From: Bacteroidales bacterium
GTDB taxonomy: Bacteria; Bacteroidota; Bacteroidia; Bacteroidales; UBA932
Length of the DNA stretch: 64,000 nt
Direction: 5' to 3'
Assembly: GCA_017627955.1 (NCBI GenBank)
Contig: JAGAFU010000032.1
Location: 1-64,000 of the forward strand
Shown: in pieces, positions 35,076-44,422 of the stretch
Numbering within the stretch: position 1 is the stretch's first letter
Layout of the letters: each line of letters starts with the position of its first letter
Program-made: the position numbers and the translations under genes
Notes under the pieces: generated by a model
What the model saw: the letters and a program-made list of their open reading frames with translations, nothing else
What the model was told of the DNA's origin: nothing
The model's database searches: none

Positions 35076-37309
35076 TGAAAACACTACTCCTGCTGACCCT
35101 GCTAATGAGCGGGAGCATTGCGGCCGCCCAGGACGCCGACACATTGAGGACCGGTTCTGAACGACGGAGCAACCAGAATGTGATGCTGAACGCGTCCTAT
35201 GCGGCGATCCCGAGGACTATCTCGCTCGGTATCCCGGAATGGGGCACTTACATCATGGATGACGGTCTTCCGGCATCAATGTTCAGCAATCTCTTCCCTG
35301 GATATCTTTCCTGGCGAAGCGGCCTTTCCACCGAGTCGATGCAGCTGACCCGTCTTGACGAGTCCGCGATACAACTCGGTTCCACGGGCTTTTTCCCGAT
35401 GTCCGTCTCCCGGGCCGGAGCTGACAAGACCGAAGGGGCCGTCAAATACACCGCCAACCAGTACGGCCGCCATGTGATAGAGCTTCGCACAGCCTCTCCA
35501 CTCGGGAACGGATGGGGAATCGACCTGAATGTGTACCAGAGTTTTGACCGCGGCTCCAACCACCTGGATTTCACGACCTACCAGGAGAGGACCCGGTTCT
35601 ACAAGGCCGGATTGTCTAAAAAGCTGCCGGACGGGAAAGGCCTGTTCAAGGCCACGTATCTGTTTATGAACTACTTGGATCTTACCGACCAGTACGGTCC
35701 GTTCATATTCGTCGGAGACGGGAGTGTGAAACCTTACGGCGACTTCCGCCTTGGAAGGGATCAGTATATTCCCGAGACCTCTTTCTTCGAATATATCGAT
35801 TTGCGAGACGGTAAAAAGAAGACAGGACGCTACACAGAGGATCTGGGCATCCCGGTTCATGTCTTGACGGCAGGCTTCACCCGCACCTTTGATAATGGGA
35901 TGGAGATGGATTTGAGTTCCCGCCTCAGGATGAGCGACAGCAAGCAGAAAAGCACCTACCTCAACGGGATAACAGAAGTCAAAGCGGGTGACGGTTATTC
36001 CTACCTCGACGGTACCCCATATTCCGGCAACGTGCAGAGCCGTTTCTTCATGTACGAGGATGACAATTTCACAGAATGGCTCACTACGGTCAAGGTGAAG
36101 AAATCCATGAACAAGCATTCGACTCTCGCGGGAGCCAATTTCTGGTTCAACTGGACCCAGGCCTCATCGATGACCTCCAACTTCGCCTACGAGGCCAAGA
36201 AAAACCCTAAAGCGCTCACTTACAACGGGGAAGTTTATTATGTCCACAACACGGGAGCCCAGTTTGCGGAGGGCTTCCAGAGCCGCCTCGCCCTGTTCGC
36301 CCAGGATGACTGGAGAGTCAGTCCTAAAATCAATATCCATTATGGGATCAGAGCGGAATACAGCGGAATCAACGGCAAGGCCGCGCACAATCTGGATGGC
36401 AAGGAGAATAACTCCCGCTACAACGGCTGGTCCCTGGTAAGCCCGGGAGTCAGCCTTACCCCGTTCAGGAAGAATGTCTTCAACGGGGCCGCAACATTGA
36501 TTGGATATTATAACTTCAACTCAAATTGGGGAGCCGAATTCGACGCAATCGCCACCTTGAACCATCCCAATATCGGGCAATATGGCGACTCAAGCGTCCC
36601 GTTCGAAGGAGCCCAGCCCAGCTATATTCTCAGAGGAGGAGTCAATTTTAAGAACAAGTGGATTGATTTCCAATCACTTCTGACTTATCTCAAGCGTTCC
36701 AACAGCTACGAGATGGGCATGTGGACCCATAAGCTCTCCCATGCCGCGGGAGGCTTCCCCGCAGGCTACAATGAGACCGTCTATGTGAGCTCTCTGTACG
36801 ACATGGAGGTTCTCGGATGGACCACGGACATGATCCTGACCCCGTTCAAGGGCTTCACCTTCCACGGACTGTTCACCTTCAGGATCCCAAGGTACCAGAA
36901 CTACAGTTTCAAGCCTGTCTTCAGCGACGGGTATTCAGAGGAATATGATTTCTCCGGGAAGAGGATCACCAGCAGCAGCGGCACCGAAATCGAGCTGGAG
37001 CCTTCCTACCAGACCGGCAAATGGAGATTCTGGCTCAGCGCCCGCTATTACAGCAGGCGCTACATCAACATCACGAACACCTTGTTCCTGAATCCACGCT
37101 GGGAGACTTTCGGAGGTGTTGATTTCAAGTGGAACGAGCATGTGAGCCTGTCCATGAATGTGGTCAACTTCCTGAATGTCACAGGGGCTTCGGCCGGAAT
37201 CCGGGAGGCCTCCCTCGCCACCGACATCACCCCCTATCAGAACTATCTCACCAGCGGCTCCTACATCCGCCCCTTCACCCTCGAATTCAGCACCCTAGTG
37301 AAGTTCTAA
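35075..37309 (+). CDS. TonB-dependent receptor-like outer-membrane barrel
   Basis: A 744-residue outer-membrane protein with signal peptide, a short plug-like N-terminal region (SLGIPEWGTYIMDDGLPAS, GFFPMSVSRAG) and a beta-barrel ending PFTLEFSTLVKF with a terminal Phe. The carboxypeptidase-like domain common in the phylum is missing and the plug is small. It belongs to the receptor subclass recognised by the IPEWGTYIYEDGLP-like segment. Start overlaps the MG2-like gene. Cassette 2 has no counterpart, so this gene was lost there or gained here. Confidence 0.8.
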   Translation: MKTLLLLTLLMSGSIAAAQDADTLRTGSERRSNQNVMLNASYAAIPRTISLGIPEWGTYIMDDGLPASMFSNLFPGYLSWRSGLSTESMQLTRLDESAIQLGSTGFFPMSVSRAGADKTEGAVKYTANQYGRHVIELRTASPLGNGWGIDLNVYQSFDRGSNHLDFTTYQERTRFYKAGLSKKLPDGKGLFKATYLFMNYLDLTDQYGPFIFVGDGSVKPYGDFRLGRDQYIPETSFFEYIDLRDGKKKTGRYTEDLGIPVHVLTAGFTRTFDNGMEMDLSSRLRMSDSKQKSTYLNGITEVKAGDGYSYLDGTPYSGNVQSRFFMYEDDNFTEWLTTVKVKKSMNKHSTLAGANFWFNWTQASSMTSNFAYEAKKNPKALTYNGEVYYVHNTGAQFAEGFQSRLALFAQDDWRVSPKINIHYGIRAEYSGINGKAAHNLDGKENNSRYNGWSLVSPGVSLTPFRKNVFNGAATLIGYYNFNSNWGAEFDAIATLNHPNIGQYGDSSVPFEGAQPSYILRGGVNFKNKWIDFQSLLTYLKRSNSYEMGMWTHKLSHAAGGFPAGYNETVYVSSLYDMEVLGWTTDMILTPFKGFTFHGLFTFRIPRYQNYSFKPVFSDGYSEEYDFSGKRITSSSGTEIELEPSYQTGKWRFWLSARYYSRRYINITNTLFLNPRWETFGGVDFKWNEHVSLSMNVVNFLNVTGASAGIREASLATDITPYQNYLTSGSYIRPFTLEFSTLVKF

Positions 37310-37354
37310 GCAGATTCTTCTTAATATAAAAGTTAAGAAATTTGCTGATATTAT

Positions 37355-37385
37355 TTTGATTTTCAAACCTTTATTCATACCTTTG
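37355..37385 (+). promoter_or_regulatory. Consensus promoter of the toxin-antitoxin pair
   Basis: TTTG (37355-37358), 19-base spacer, TACCTTTG (37378-37385): a full match to the phylum consensus, 22 bases before the ATG at 37408. The surrounding sequence is markedly more AT-rich than its neighbours. Confidence 0.8.
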
Positions 37386-37407
37386 CAATACTTGGAAGAC
37401 GAGGAAT

Positions 37408-37905
37408 ATGTGGAAGGTTGAGTTTGTCCCTTTGATCCTATCGGAAACAACAGATATCTATGCAATTAAGCTTAACGATTCTGTTCATTCTGAATTCAGT
37501 GACTTCATGTCGACTTTCAAAGAATCCACTGATCCGTATTTAAGACAAGATTTAGACCGTATTTTGAGTTCAATCGAGAATATCTCACAAAACGGTGCTT
37601 TGGAAAACTTTTTCAGAATAGAAGGACATTTTTCCGACAGAGTCTGTGCTATCCCTCTATTAGTAGCACATAGAAATAAAAGGACTCATGGGAGTTTAAG
37701 ATTGTATTGCATACGAGTTTCAGACAGTCTCCTGCTCATTGGAGGTGGAGGAGTAAAAAACTCAAGAACTTATAATACTGACCCTATCCTTTCAGGTAAA
37801 GTCTCACTACTTCAGTCAATTGACAAGAGACTTCTTAAATTGGAATCCGAAGGGATGGATCTTTACAACGAGATAATGAACCTGACACTGATAATTGAAG
37901 AATAA
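37408..37905 (+). CDS. Putative toxin of a toxin-first TA pair
   Basis: A 165-residue cytoplasmic protein. The middle resembles RelE/HigB-type toxins of the Gp49-like branch: SSIENISQNGALENFFRIEG and RLYCIRVSDSLLLIGGGGV. I recognise the fold only by this pattern and by the HTH gene 2 bases downstream. Toxin-first order is typical of higBA. Codon use is AT-rich compared with flanking genes, suggesting horizontal gain between the two glycan loci. Confidence 0.65.
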   Translation: MWKVEFVPLILSETTDIYAIKLNDSVHSEFSDFMSTFKESTDPYLRQDLDRILSSIENISQNGALENFFRIEGHFSDRVCAIPLLVAHRNKRTHGSLRLYCIRVSDSLLLIGGGGVKNSRTYNTDPILSGKVSLLQSIDKRLLKLESEGMDLYNEIMNLTLIIEE

Positions 37906-37907
37906 AT

Positions 37908-38267
37908 ATGGCTAGAGTAAGGTATATCGACCCTGAGTTTCAGAAGGCTTTGAATGAGGTATCTCCGGCTATAAGGAAAGAAACCAGTTATGAGTTTGCC
38001 ATCGCCAAGAGGATAAGGGATATTCTCGTTAAAAAACACTTGTCACAAGCCATGCTGGCGAAAGCGACTGGCAAGAAGGAGGCGACTGTCTCTCTTTGGC
38101 TTAGTGGCACACATAATTTCACTATCCGCACTATTGCAGAAATAGAGTGCGCGCTCAATGAGGAAATCTTGTCAATCAGGCAATACCGCAAACCTTCAGA
38201 GACAGTTTGCGGCTATATATCAAATAGACCCGCTTACACGGGTCTATTGAATGACGGTAATGAATAA
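37908..38267 (+). CDS. HTH antitoxin of the TA pair
   Basis: A 119-residue DNA-binding protein. The helix-turn-helix of Cro/C1 type is at about residues 45-75 (HLSQAMLAKATGKKEATVSL, then WLSGTHNFTIRTIAEIECAL). It would neutralise the upstream toxin and repress the operon promoter. The 3' end of the coding region contains a 10-base perfect hairpin (38223-38248). Gap to the toxin is 2 bases. Confidence 0.78.
   Translation: MARVRYIDPEFQKALNEVSPAIRKETSYEFAIAKRIRDILVKKHLSQAMLAKATGKKEATVSLWLSGTHNFTIRTIAEIECALNEEILSIRQYRKPSETVCGYISNRPAYTGLLNDGNE
38223..38248. terminator. Hairpin at the end of the TA operon, possible terminator
   Basis: Perfect 10-base stem (AATAGACCCG with its complement) and 6-base loop, inside the last codons of the antitoxin gene and 30 bases before the convergent GH2 stop. 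Lacks a clean T-run, so termination is possible but unproven. Confidence 0.4.
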
Positions 38268-38277
38268 TTCTCCGGAC

Positions 38278-41200
38278 TTATTTCCGGCGGATGGTGAAGG
38301 CGAAGGTGGCGTCGGAGAAGACTCTGTCTTCCTGGAGGGGGCTGGGGCCGCAGCTGTTGCCGCCAAGGCCGGAGTCAGCCGCGTCAAGGCAAAGCCAAGT
38401 GTCACCTGGAGCCGGAAGATCACACTGATGAGGGGCCAGCAGAAGGTCAAGCGCCGAGTAAGGCAAGGCGCAGACAGACATCACTGGACGACCGGATTCA
38501 GAACTTCTCAAAGAATTCCCGGAAGCCTCAAAGAGCAATCCCCTGCCGCGGCGGCCAGTCAGCGAGGCCCAGCGGACCTGCTCGTGATTAGCCATGTCCT
38601 GGGGCTTGGTGTAATTCTGGAACTGTTCCGAGACAGGACCTGAATATATTCCCACAAAGGCGTTGGTGTAACGGTCTGAATAGTTCTCGACCGGGCCGCG
38701 GCCATAGTAAGTGAACTCCGAGTACTCCTTCGGAACCTTCATGACATATCCGAGCCTGGCAAGAGGGACTTCCGGCTTGTCGGAAGTAACCTTTGAGCTG
38801 AAGTTGATATTTCCTTTCCTGTCAATGGTCCACTCCACCTTTGACGTGAATAGCATCACATCCTTAAGGTCCGGATCCTCAACCACCGAACAACTTGGAG
38901 ATGAAGGGCTTCCATCCAACTTGGCACCATTAGGAGCCTTGGACTGGACAGTAAACGAGACCTTGACAAGACCTTTCTCAGCGGTCACGGACATGTCAGA
39001 CGCCTTGTGAACAAGATTGTGCAAACCGTTGGCGAACCAGTTCCTGTAGGCCCATCCGTCGTTGTTGACAATAGCCCTGAAGGCATTGAGACGAGGACCT
39101 TCTCCCGGCACGATAACATCCTTGCCTCGGTACTTGAGGGAAGCAAGAGTGCCTGTGGCAGGATCAAATTCAGCGACAAAACGACGGCCCTTGACAACGA
39201 GGAGACCGGATTCTGAGTCGGTGAAGTGCTTCGGGGATCGGCCTTTGAGATCCTTCGCTTCGCTCTGGATGACAGGGGAAGCGGGAGTGAGGCACATCTG
39301 GTCTTTGCAGGCCTCGTAGCCTTTGTCGGCCCAGAACATATTGTCTTTTAAGGTGTAACTCACATTGAGGTAGCACTCTTTATCGGCCGGAAGCTTCCCG
39401 AGGGAGATGGTGCGGGAGACCTTCTCACGGGGTCCGATTCCCTCGGCGTCGAACGAGCCGCTCTGGACCTCTTCGCCATCCGCGATAAGGGTCCAACGGG
39501 CATCGTACGAACAAGGCTCATAATAGTTCCTGTTGAAAAGGCAAATCTCCGCGGCACCGTCAGAAACCTTTATCAGCGAAGTATAGAGGTTCTGATAAAC
39601 CTTTTTGACCTCCCAGTACTGGGGCTTCGGAGAACGGTCGCCGTTAAGGACTCCGTTCATCACGAACTGGCCATCGTTAGGAATATCCCCGAAATTGCCA
39701 CCGGAAGCGAGGTAAGACTTGCCATCCTTGGTGTAGTTCCAAAGAGACTGATCCACCCAGTCCCAAATGGCACCGCCAATGAAAAAGTTGGTGGAATCTA
39801 TTGATTGCCAATATTGCGCGAAATTTCCAAGAGCATTGCCCATCGAATGGGCGAACTCGTTGATGTGGTAAGGATACTTCACATCGCCCGTTCCTTTAGC
39901 AACCGCTTGCACCCATTTGACACCAGGATATTGGCTGCATCCGATGTCGGAAATATCATTGTTGCGCTCATATTGAATCGGTCGCGACGGGTCGATAGCC
40001 CTGGCGGCGGCATAGACGTATTCGAAGTTCTTCCCGGGCCCGGCCTCATTGCCCATGCTCCAGATCAGGACGCTGGGATGGTTGTAGTTGGACGAGACCA
40101 TCTCGACCATCCTGGCGACATGTGCGTCTTTCCACTCTATCGGATGCGACAGGGACGCTTCCCCGTAACGGTAATGATGGCTCTCGATGTTGGCCTCATC
40201 CATCAGATAAATCCCGTACTTGTCGCAGAGATAGTACCAATACGGAGCGTCCGGATAATGGGAATTCCTGACATGGTTGACATTTGCCCGTTTCATGAGC
40301 TTGATGTCCTCTTCCATCACCTCGCGGGTAATGGCGTGACCCATCGAGGGCTCTGTCTCATGACGGTTCACTCCGCGGAGTTTCACGGGTTTTCCATTGA
40401 GATAGAAATACTTCCCGGCAAGGCCGAACTCATCTTCCGCTGCGGGAGTGTCCTTGATGCAGACCTCGCGGAACCCGACTATTGTCGAGAATATGTCAAG
40501 CGTCTTTCCGGAAGCGTCCTTAAGCTCGCCTACGAGGGTGTACCTGTGAGGGGCCTCGGCGGACCAGGGCTTGGCGTCGGGATAGTCCAGGACGCATGAG
40601 GGAGCCTGGCCGGAGAACTCGGCGACGAGTTCGTTTTCATCCGAGTACAGGACATTCTCGTAGAGCCGGTAGGACAGAACACAGTCATTGCCGGCATGAC
40701 CGGCAATCTCCGCGTCAACCTTCAAGGAAGTCATTGACGGAGTGACCTTTATATCCCTTACGGAGACCTCCGGCTTCGCCTCGAGAGCAACGCTGCGGAA
40801 TATTCCCGGAAGGCGGAACATGTCCTGTGACTCAAGGTTCCCGGCATCGGAATGACGGTACACCTCGACAGCGAGGACGTTGGTGCCTGATTGAATATAT
40901 TCAGTTATGTCGAACTGGGCGAGATTGCGGGAATTCTTCGAGAATCCGACGTACTTACCGTTGACCCAGAGGTAAAAGAAAGAGTCAACACCGTCGAAAT
41001 TGATGAATACCCTCTTTCCATCCCATTCTCCGGGGACCTCGAAGTCGCGGCGGTATGACCCGACTTCGTTACGGGCCTTGTAGGTCATCCAGTTCTGGGG
41101 AGGCTCACGCATGACACCGAGCTTCCAGTCGCCAGGTTTCAATTCGGTGAACCACGGAACCCCGATATTCACGTATAGCGGCATTCCGTACTTCTGGCTT

Positions 41201-41541
41201 CCATCCTTGCCTATTCCCACGACGTTCCAGTTGGAGGGCACGGGAATAAGGTCCCATGAAGAGTCGTCGTAGTCTTTCTCGTAAAAGTCAGCGGGACGGC
41301 TGTCGGGATCGGGAGCCCAGTTGAAACGCCAGTCCCCGTCAAGACTCATCCACAAAGAGCTATTCTCGGGGAGCACTTTGCGGGCGGAATCGACATCCGT
41401 GAAAGAGAAAAACCATGCGTGAGGAGTCTCCTTATTCAAGGACAATTTACCAGGAGACTGCCACTCGTCTCCGCTAGGCGCGTCCTTATGGCCAAAGGCG
41501 AAACCGGAGAGAATGGCGGTCATTATAAGAAAAGTCTTCAT
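38278..41541 (-). CDS. GH2 beta-galactosidase-type glycoside hydrolase
   Basis: A 1087-residue exported LacZ-like enzyme. Signal peptide at residues 1-17; sugar-binding jelly roll (about 60-260); TIM barrel with the acid/base Glu in SMGNEAGPGKN (E499) and the nucleophile in HINEFAHSMGNA (E562); C-terminal Bgal small-chain domain. Residues about 756-767 (SEAKDLKG region) are encoded by a short interspersed repeat inserted in frame. The family acts mostly on beta-galactosides; other GH2 specificities remain possible. It lies 6 bases downstream of the exported FlgT-like gene. Confidence 0.92.
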   Translation of the reverse strand: MKTFLIMTAILSGFAFGHKDAPSGDEWQSPGKLSLNKETPHAWFFSFTDVDSARKVLPENSSLWMSLDGDWRFNWAPDPDSRPADFYEKDYDDSSWDLIPVPSNWNVVGIGKDGSQKYGMPLYVNIGVPWFTELKPGDWKLGVMREPPQNWMTYKARNEVGSYRRDFEVPGEWDGKRVFINFDGVDSFFYLWVNGKYVGFSKNSRNLAQFDITEYIQSGTNVLAVEVYRHSDAGNLESQDMFRLPGIFRSVALEAKPEVSVRDIKVTPSMTSLKVDAEIAGHAGNDCVLSYRLYENVLYSDENELVAEFSGQAPSCVLDYPDAKPWSAEAPHRYTLVGELKDASGKTLDIFSTIVGFREVCIKDTPAAEDEFGLAGKYFYLNGKPVKLRGVNRHETEPSMGHAITREVMEEDIKLMKRANVNHVRNSHYPDAPYWYYLCDKYGIYLMDEANIESHHYRYGEASLSHPIEWKDAHVARMVEMVSSNYNHPSVLIWSMGNEAGPGKNFEYVYAAARAIDPSRPIQYERNNDISDIGCSQYPGVKWVQAVAKGTGDVKYPYHINEFAHSMGNALGNFAQYWQSIDSTNFFIGGAIWDWVDQSLWNYTKDGKSYLASGGNFGDIPNDGQFVMNGVLNGDRSPKPQYWEVKKVYQNLYTSLIKVSDGAAEICLFNRNYYEPCSYDARWTLIADGEEVQSGSFDAEGIGPREKVSRTISLGKLPADKECYLNVSYTLKDNMFWADKGYEACKDQMCLTPASPVIQSEAKDLKGRSPKHFTDSESGLLVVKGRRFVAEFDPATGTLASLKYRGKDVIVPGEGPRLNAFRAIVNNDGWAYRNWFANGLHNLVHKASDMSVTAEKGLVKVSFTVQSKAPNGAKLDGSPSSPSCSVVEDPDLKDVMLFTSKVEWTIDRKGNINFSSKVTSDKPEVPLARLGYVMKVPKEYSEFTYYGRGPVENYSDRYTNAFVGIYSGPVSEQFQNYTKPQDMANHEQVRWASLTGRRGRGLLFEASGNSLRSSESGRPVMSVCALPYSALDLLLAPHQCDLPAPGDTWLCLDAADSGLGGNSCGPSPLQEDRVFSDATFAFTIRRK
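39246..39275 (-). repeat. Interspersed short repeat, copy 2, inside GH2
   Basis: About 28 bases, closely matching copy 1 (24131-24158) in the opposite orientation, and read in frame within the GH2 gene as VIQSEAKDL. It lies at the junction between the catalytic half and the C-terminal domain. Confidence 0.75.
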
Positions 41542-41547
41542 ATTCGT

Positions 41548-42453
41548 CTATTTGTCAGTCTCTACTATCAAATCCAGGCCCTCGTCGAGCGCCATCTTGA
41601 GATCACGTCCTCCGGAAAGAACCTTGCAGAAACTGACCTCTTCGCCCTCTATCTTCTTGACTCTTAGCCTGGCCACCTGGGTACGAGCTTCTTTGCCTCC
41701 GATGAGTCTCTTGGTGTAAATAGCGAAAGTCTGTCCTTCCTGAAGCCCGTCCGCCGAACCGAGGTCGATGTAGACTTGCTTCTGTTTGTCGTTCTTGATG
41801 CCTCCCCTCTCGATGATCTGGCAAGTCAGGGGATACATCCCGTCAAAGAACCTCATCACGAGAACCGAGAGCCTGCTGATAGCGTTCTCGACAGCCCTCT
41901 CAGGAGAATTGACCCATGACATGTCCGACTCGGAGATCTTGAAAGACGGGCTGGCTATGACAGCGTCGGTCATGGCATCCTTGACATGGAGACTGACTGA
42001 CAGCAGCGCCCTGTAATATACCTCAGTGCGGGTCTTCTTCACTTTCTCGCCGTTCTTGTTCTTCTCCTCGTACTCTCTCACCTCATTCTTGGTGGTCGTG
42101 GACAGGCTGTTCAATGTCGCGTCGACATAGATCGACCCTGGCAACTCCGCTTCCTCTTTTGACAACATCCCGTCAACCACCCGGAGCCTGTAGGCGTCCG
42201 ACATCCCTTTTAGGATGGCAGAGCGGACAGCGCCCTGATAGCCATCCACCTGCTTGGATGTCTGGCCGGTAAGAACAGCGGTGGCGATCTCGCCAATCAC
42301 GGAACCCGCAGTGTTCTTTGTCTGTTTCTGAGTGTATTCCAGATTGTTCATTGAAGCTACGATGATGGGATTACGGTCAACTTCCTGGGAAAAAGAGACC
42401 TGGGCAGTCATCACCAAAGCCGCCAAAGCGACAAAAAAACTCTTGAGACTCAT
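41548..42453 (-). CDS. Exported protein with FlgT/CsgG-like C-terminal segment
   Basis: A 301-residue exported protein from ATG 42453 (MSLKSFFVALAALVMTAQVS). An upstream start at 42492 would bury the signal peptide and is rejected. The middle (about 40-200) resembles the CsgG/LpoB-type nucleotide-free Rossmann fold. The end (VYIDLGSADGLQEGQTFAIY) resembles the FlgT C-terminal beta domain. Homologues occur in Bacteroidales but the role is unknown. It is the first gene of a two-gene unit with GH2. Confidence 0.7.
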   Translation of the reverse strand: MSLKSFFVALAALVMTAQVSFSQEVDRNPIIVASMNNLEYTQKQTKNTAGSVIGEIATAVLTGQTSKQVDGYQGAVRSAILKGMSDAYRLRVVDGMLSKEEAELPGSIYVDATLNSLSTTTKNEVREYEEKNKNGEKVKKTRTEVYYRALLSVSLHVKDAMTDAVIASPSFKISESDMSWVNSPERAVENAISRLSVLVMRFFDGMYPLTCQIIERGGIKNDKQKQVYIDLGSADGLQEGQTFAIYTKRLIGGKEARTQVARLRVKKIEGEEVSFCKVLSGGRDLKMALDEGLDLIVETDK

Positions 42454-42478
42454 GACAAAATAATTATTAGACTGACTA

Positions 42479-42486
42479 CAAATATA
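42479..42486 (-). promoter_or_regulatory. -7 box for the exported protein/GH2 unit
   Basis: Perfect TATATTTG on the minus strand, 25 bases before the ATG at 42453. Confidence 0.5.
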
Positions 42487-42499
42487 AGACATTTATCGT

Positions 42500-42507
42500 T
42501 AAATTTG
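42500..42507 (+). promoter_or_regulatory. -7 box 4 bases before the GH51 start
   Basis: Perfect TAAATTTG followed by GCTT and the ATG at 42512. If this box is used, the first transcribed base would be near the A of the start codon, so the mRNA would be leaderless. Confidence 0.5.
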
Positions 42508-42511
42508 GCTT

Positions 42512-44419
42512 ATGAAAAGGATTATGCTCATCGCCGTTCTCGCCTCGGCGGTTTTCCACGCCAGTATGGCACAAACCATTGACCTGAAATCAACAGCGGA
42601 ATTTTCCCCATACGTGTTCGGTCACAACCTCGAGCACACAAGGGCCGCGGTAAACGGGGGTCTCAGCGCCCAGATGCTTCGCAACCGCAAATTCGCCGGA
42701 AAGCCATCCAAGAACCAGGGTGTCGCCGGAATGTGGGAAGGGATAGGAGACAAAGTCCTGTTCCAGAATGGCGGTCCCGCTTACACGAAACACATCGGGA
42801 ACCCGGAAATGCGCCGGAGCAATGAGCTGTACTCCCAGTCCATCCAGAATCTGGTTGAAGGCCAGACCGCCGGAATATCCCAGGGCGGGCTGTTCCTGAA
42901 GAAAGGAGAGGCCTACCAGATGAGGGCCGTGACGAGAGTGTTTGAGCCCTTGACACTAAAGGTCGAGCTGACCGACCGGGACGGAGCCAAGGTCTACGCT
43001 ACCAAGACGCTGGAACTGAGGCCTACGGCCGACTGGGTTGTCAGCGAGTTCGAGATGGCCCCGTCGGCCGGGGACAGGCACGGCCGCGTCCGCTACACTT
43101 TCGACAAAAAGGCGGAGCTTCTCATCGGCGCCCTGTCAATGATGCCGAAAGACAATTTCCACGGTATGAGGAGCGACGTGGTGGCCAACCTGAAAGCGAT
43201 CGGTCCGAGGCTATTGCGCTGGCCAGGAGGCAATTTCGCTGGAGAATACAGGTGGAAGGACGGGCTCCTGCCAGTGGACCAGAGAGGGCCCCTGCAGGCA
43301 GCCACGGAGATTGAGACACAACCTTACACCCTTGGCTACGACTTCCATGAGATTGACACGGACGATTTTGTGGCCCTCTGCCGGGAAGTTGGAGCCGAGC
43401 CGATGATAACGATCAACATCGCATGGAGCAGCCCGGAGGAGAGCGCCCAATGGGTCGAGTACTGCAATGGTGGCGAAGACACCGAATATGGCAAGATAAG
43501 GGCTGAAAGGGGGCATAAAGAACCATATAACGTACATTTCTGGTCCCTTGGCAATGAGATGGGATACGGCCACATGGAAGGCCCGGCCGGGCCGGAGGGC
43601 TATGCCGAACTTGCCGGGAAACACGCCGACGCCATGCTGGAAGTCACACCCTCACTTGAGTTATGCTCCTCAGGGCCTTATCCCAACGACAACTGGGCAA
43701 AGTACTCGGCGGCTCCACTCGCTGAGAAGGTAAGATACATTTCCCTTCACCACTACGCCGGAGGGGCCCGTACATTCACTAGCCCCGAGGGGATCAAGGA
43801 ATCCTATGAGACGACAGTGGCCGCCGTCACAGGCAATATCAACCAGGCCAAACGGATGAGGGAAAGCCTTGACGCGACCGGGAAGAGCCTCCACATCTCC
43901 TTCGACGAGTGGAACCAATGGTACTCCTGGTACCGTCCCTCATGCGTCACTGAAGGAATATATGCGGCCAGGACAATGCACTTCTACATCAACGAGAGCG
44001 CCCCTCTCGACATCCCGATAGTCTGCTACTTCCAGCCGATCGGAGAAGGAGCCATCCTGATCACGCCCGAAGGCAGCCGCCTGACCGCTAACGGCCAGAT
44101 GTTTGAGATGCTTAAGGCCCACCAGGACGGACGGGTCTGCAAGGTTTCCGGCAATGATGACTATTCCACCGTGGCGACCATAAAGGACGGGGTGCTGACC
44201 ATCAGCCTCATAAACGACTCTTATGATTCTGAAAGGGAATTCAGCTTCAACATAAAGGGTAAAGTCCTTGAGGCGACCCTATATTCCTCAGAAGATGTCA
44301 CCCCGCACAGTTTCTTTGAGAAGTCGCCGCTTTCGGTCACGAGCTCCCGGAAGGACATCAAGACAGTCCTCCCGGCTCACAGCGTAGCTCTGATCAAGCT
44401 CTCTTTGGGAAAGAAATAG
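42512..44419 (+). CDS. GH51 alpha-L-arabinofuranosidase
   Basis: A 635-residue exported enzyme (signal peptide MKRIMLIAVLASAVFHASMA) that would release arabinofuranose from arabinoxylan, arabinan or arabinogalactan. A carbohydrate-binding-like beta domain (about 85-215) precedes the barrel. The acid/base Glu is in SLGNEMGYG (E349) and the nucleophile in SFDEWN (E466). The C-terminal beta domain ends at LSLGKK. The gene is divergent from the GH2 unit, and its stop is 3 bases from the convergent cassette 2. Confidence 0.92.
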   Translation: MKRIMLIAVLASAVFHASMAQTIDLKSTAEFSPYVFGHNLEHTRAAVNGGLSAQMLRNRKFAGKPSKNQGVAGMWEGIGDKVLFQNGGPAYTKHIGNPEMRRSNELYSQSIQNLVEGQTAGISQGGLFLKKGEAYQMRAVTRVFEPLTLKVELTDRDGAKVYATKTLELRPTADWVVSEFEMAPSAGDRHGRVRYTFDKKAELLIGALSMMPKDNFHGMRSDVVANLKAIGPRLLRWPGGNFAGEYRWKDGLLPVDQRGPLQAATEIETQPYTLGYDFHEIDTDDFVALCREVGAEPMITINIAWSSPEESAQWVEYCNGGEDTEYGKIRAERGHKEPYNVHFWSLGNEMGYGHMEGPAGPEGYAELAGKHADAMLEVTPSLELCSSGPYPNDNWAKYSAAPLAEKVRYISLHHYAGGARTFTSPEGIKESYETTVAAVTGNINQAKRMRESLDATGKSLHISFDEWNQWYSWYRPSCVTEGIYAARTMHFYINESAPLDIPIVCYFQPIGEGAILITPEGSRLTANGQMFEMLKAHQDGRVCKVSGNDDYSTVATIKDGVLTISLINDSYDSEREFSFNIKGKVLEATLYSSEDVTPHSFFEKSPLSVTSSRKDIKTVLPAHSVALIKLSLGKK

Positions 44420-44422
44420 AGT

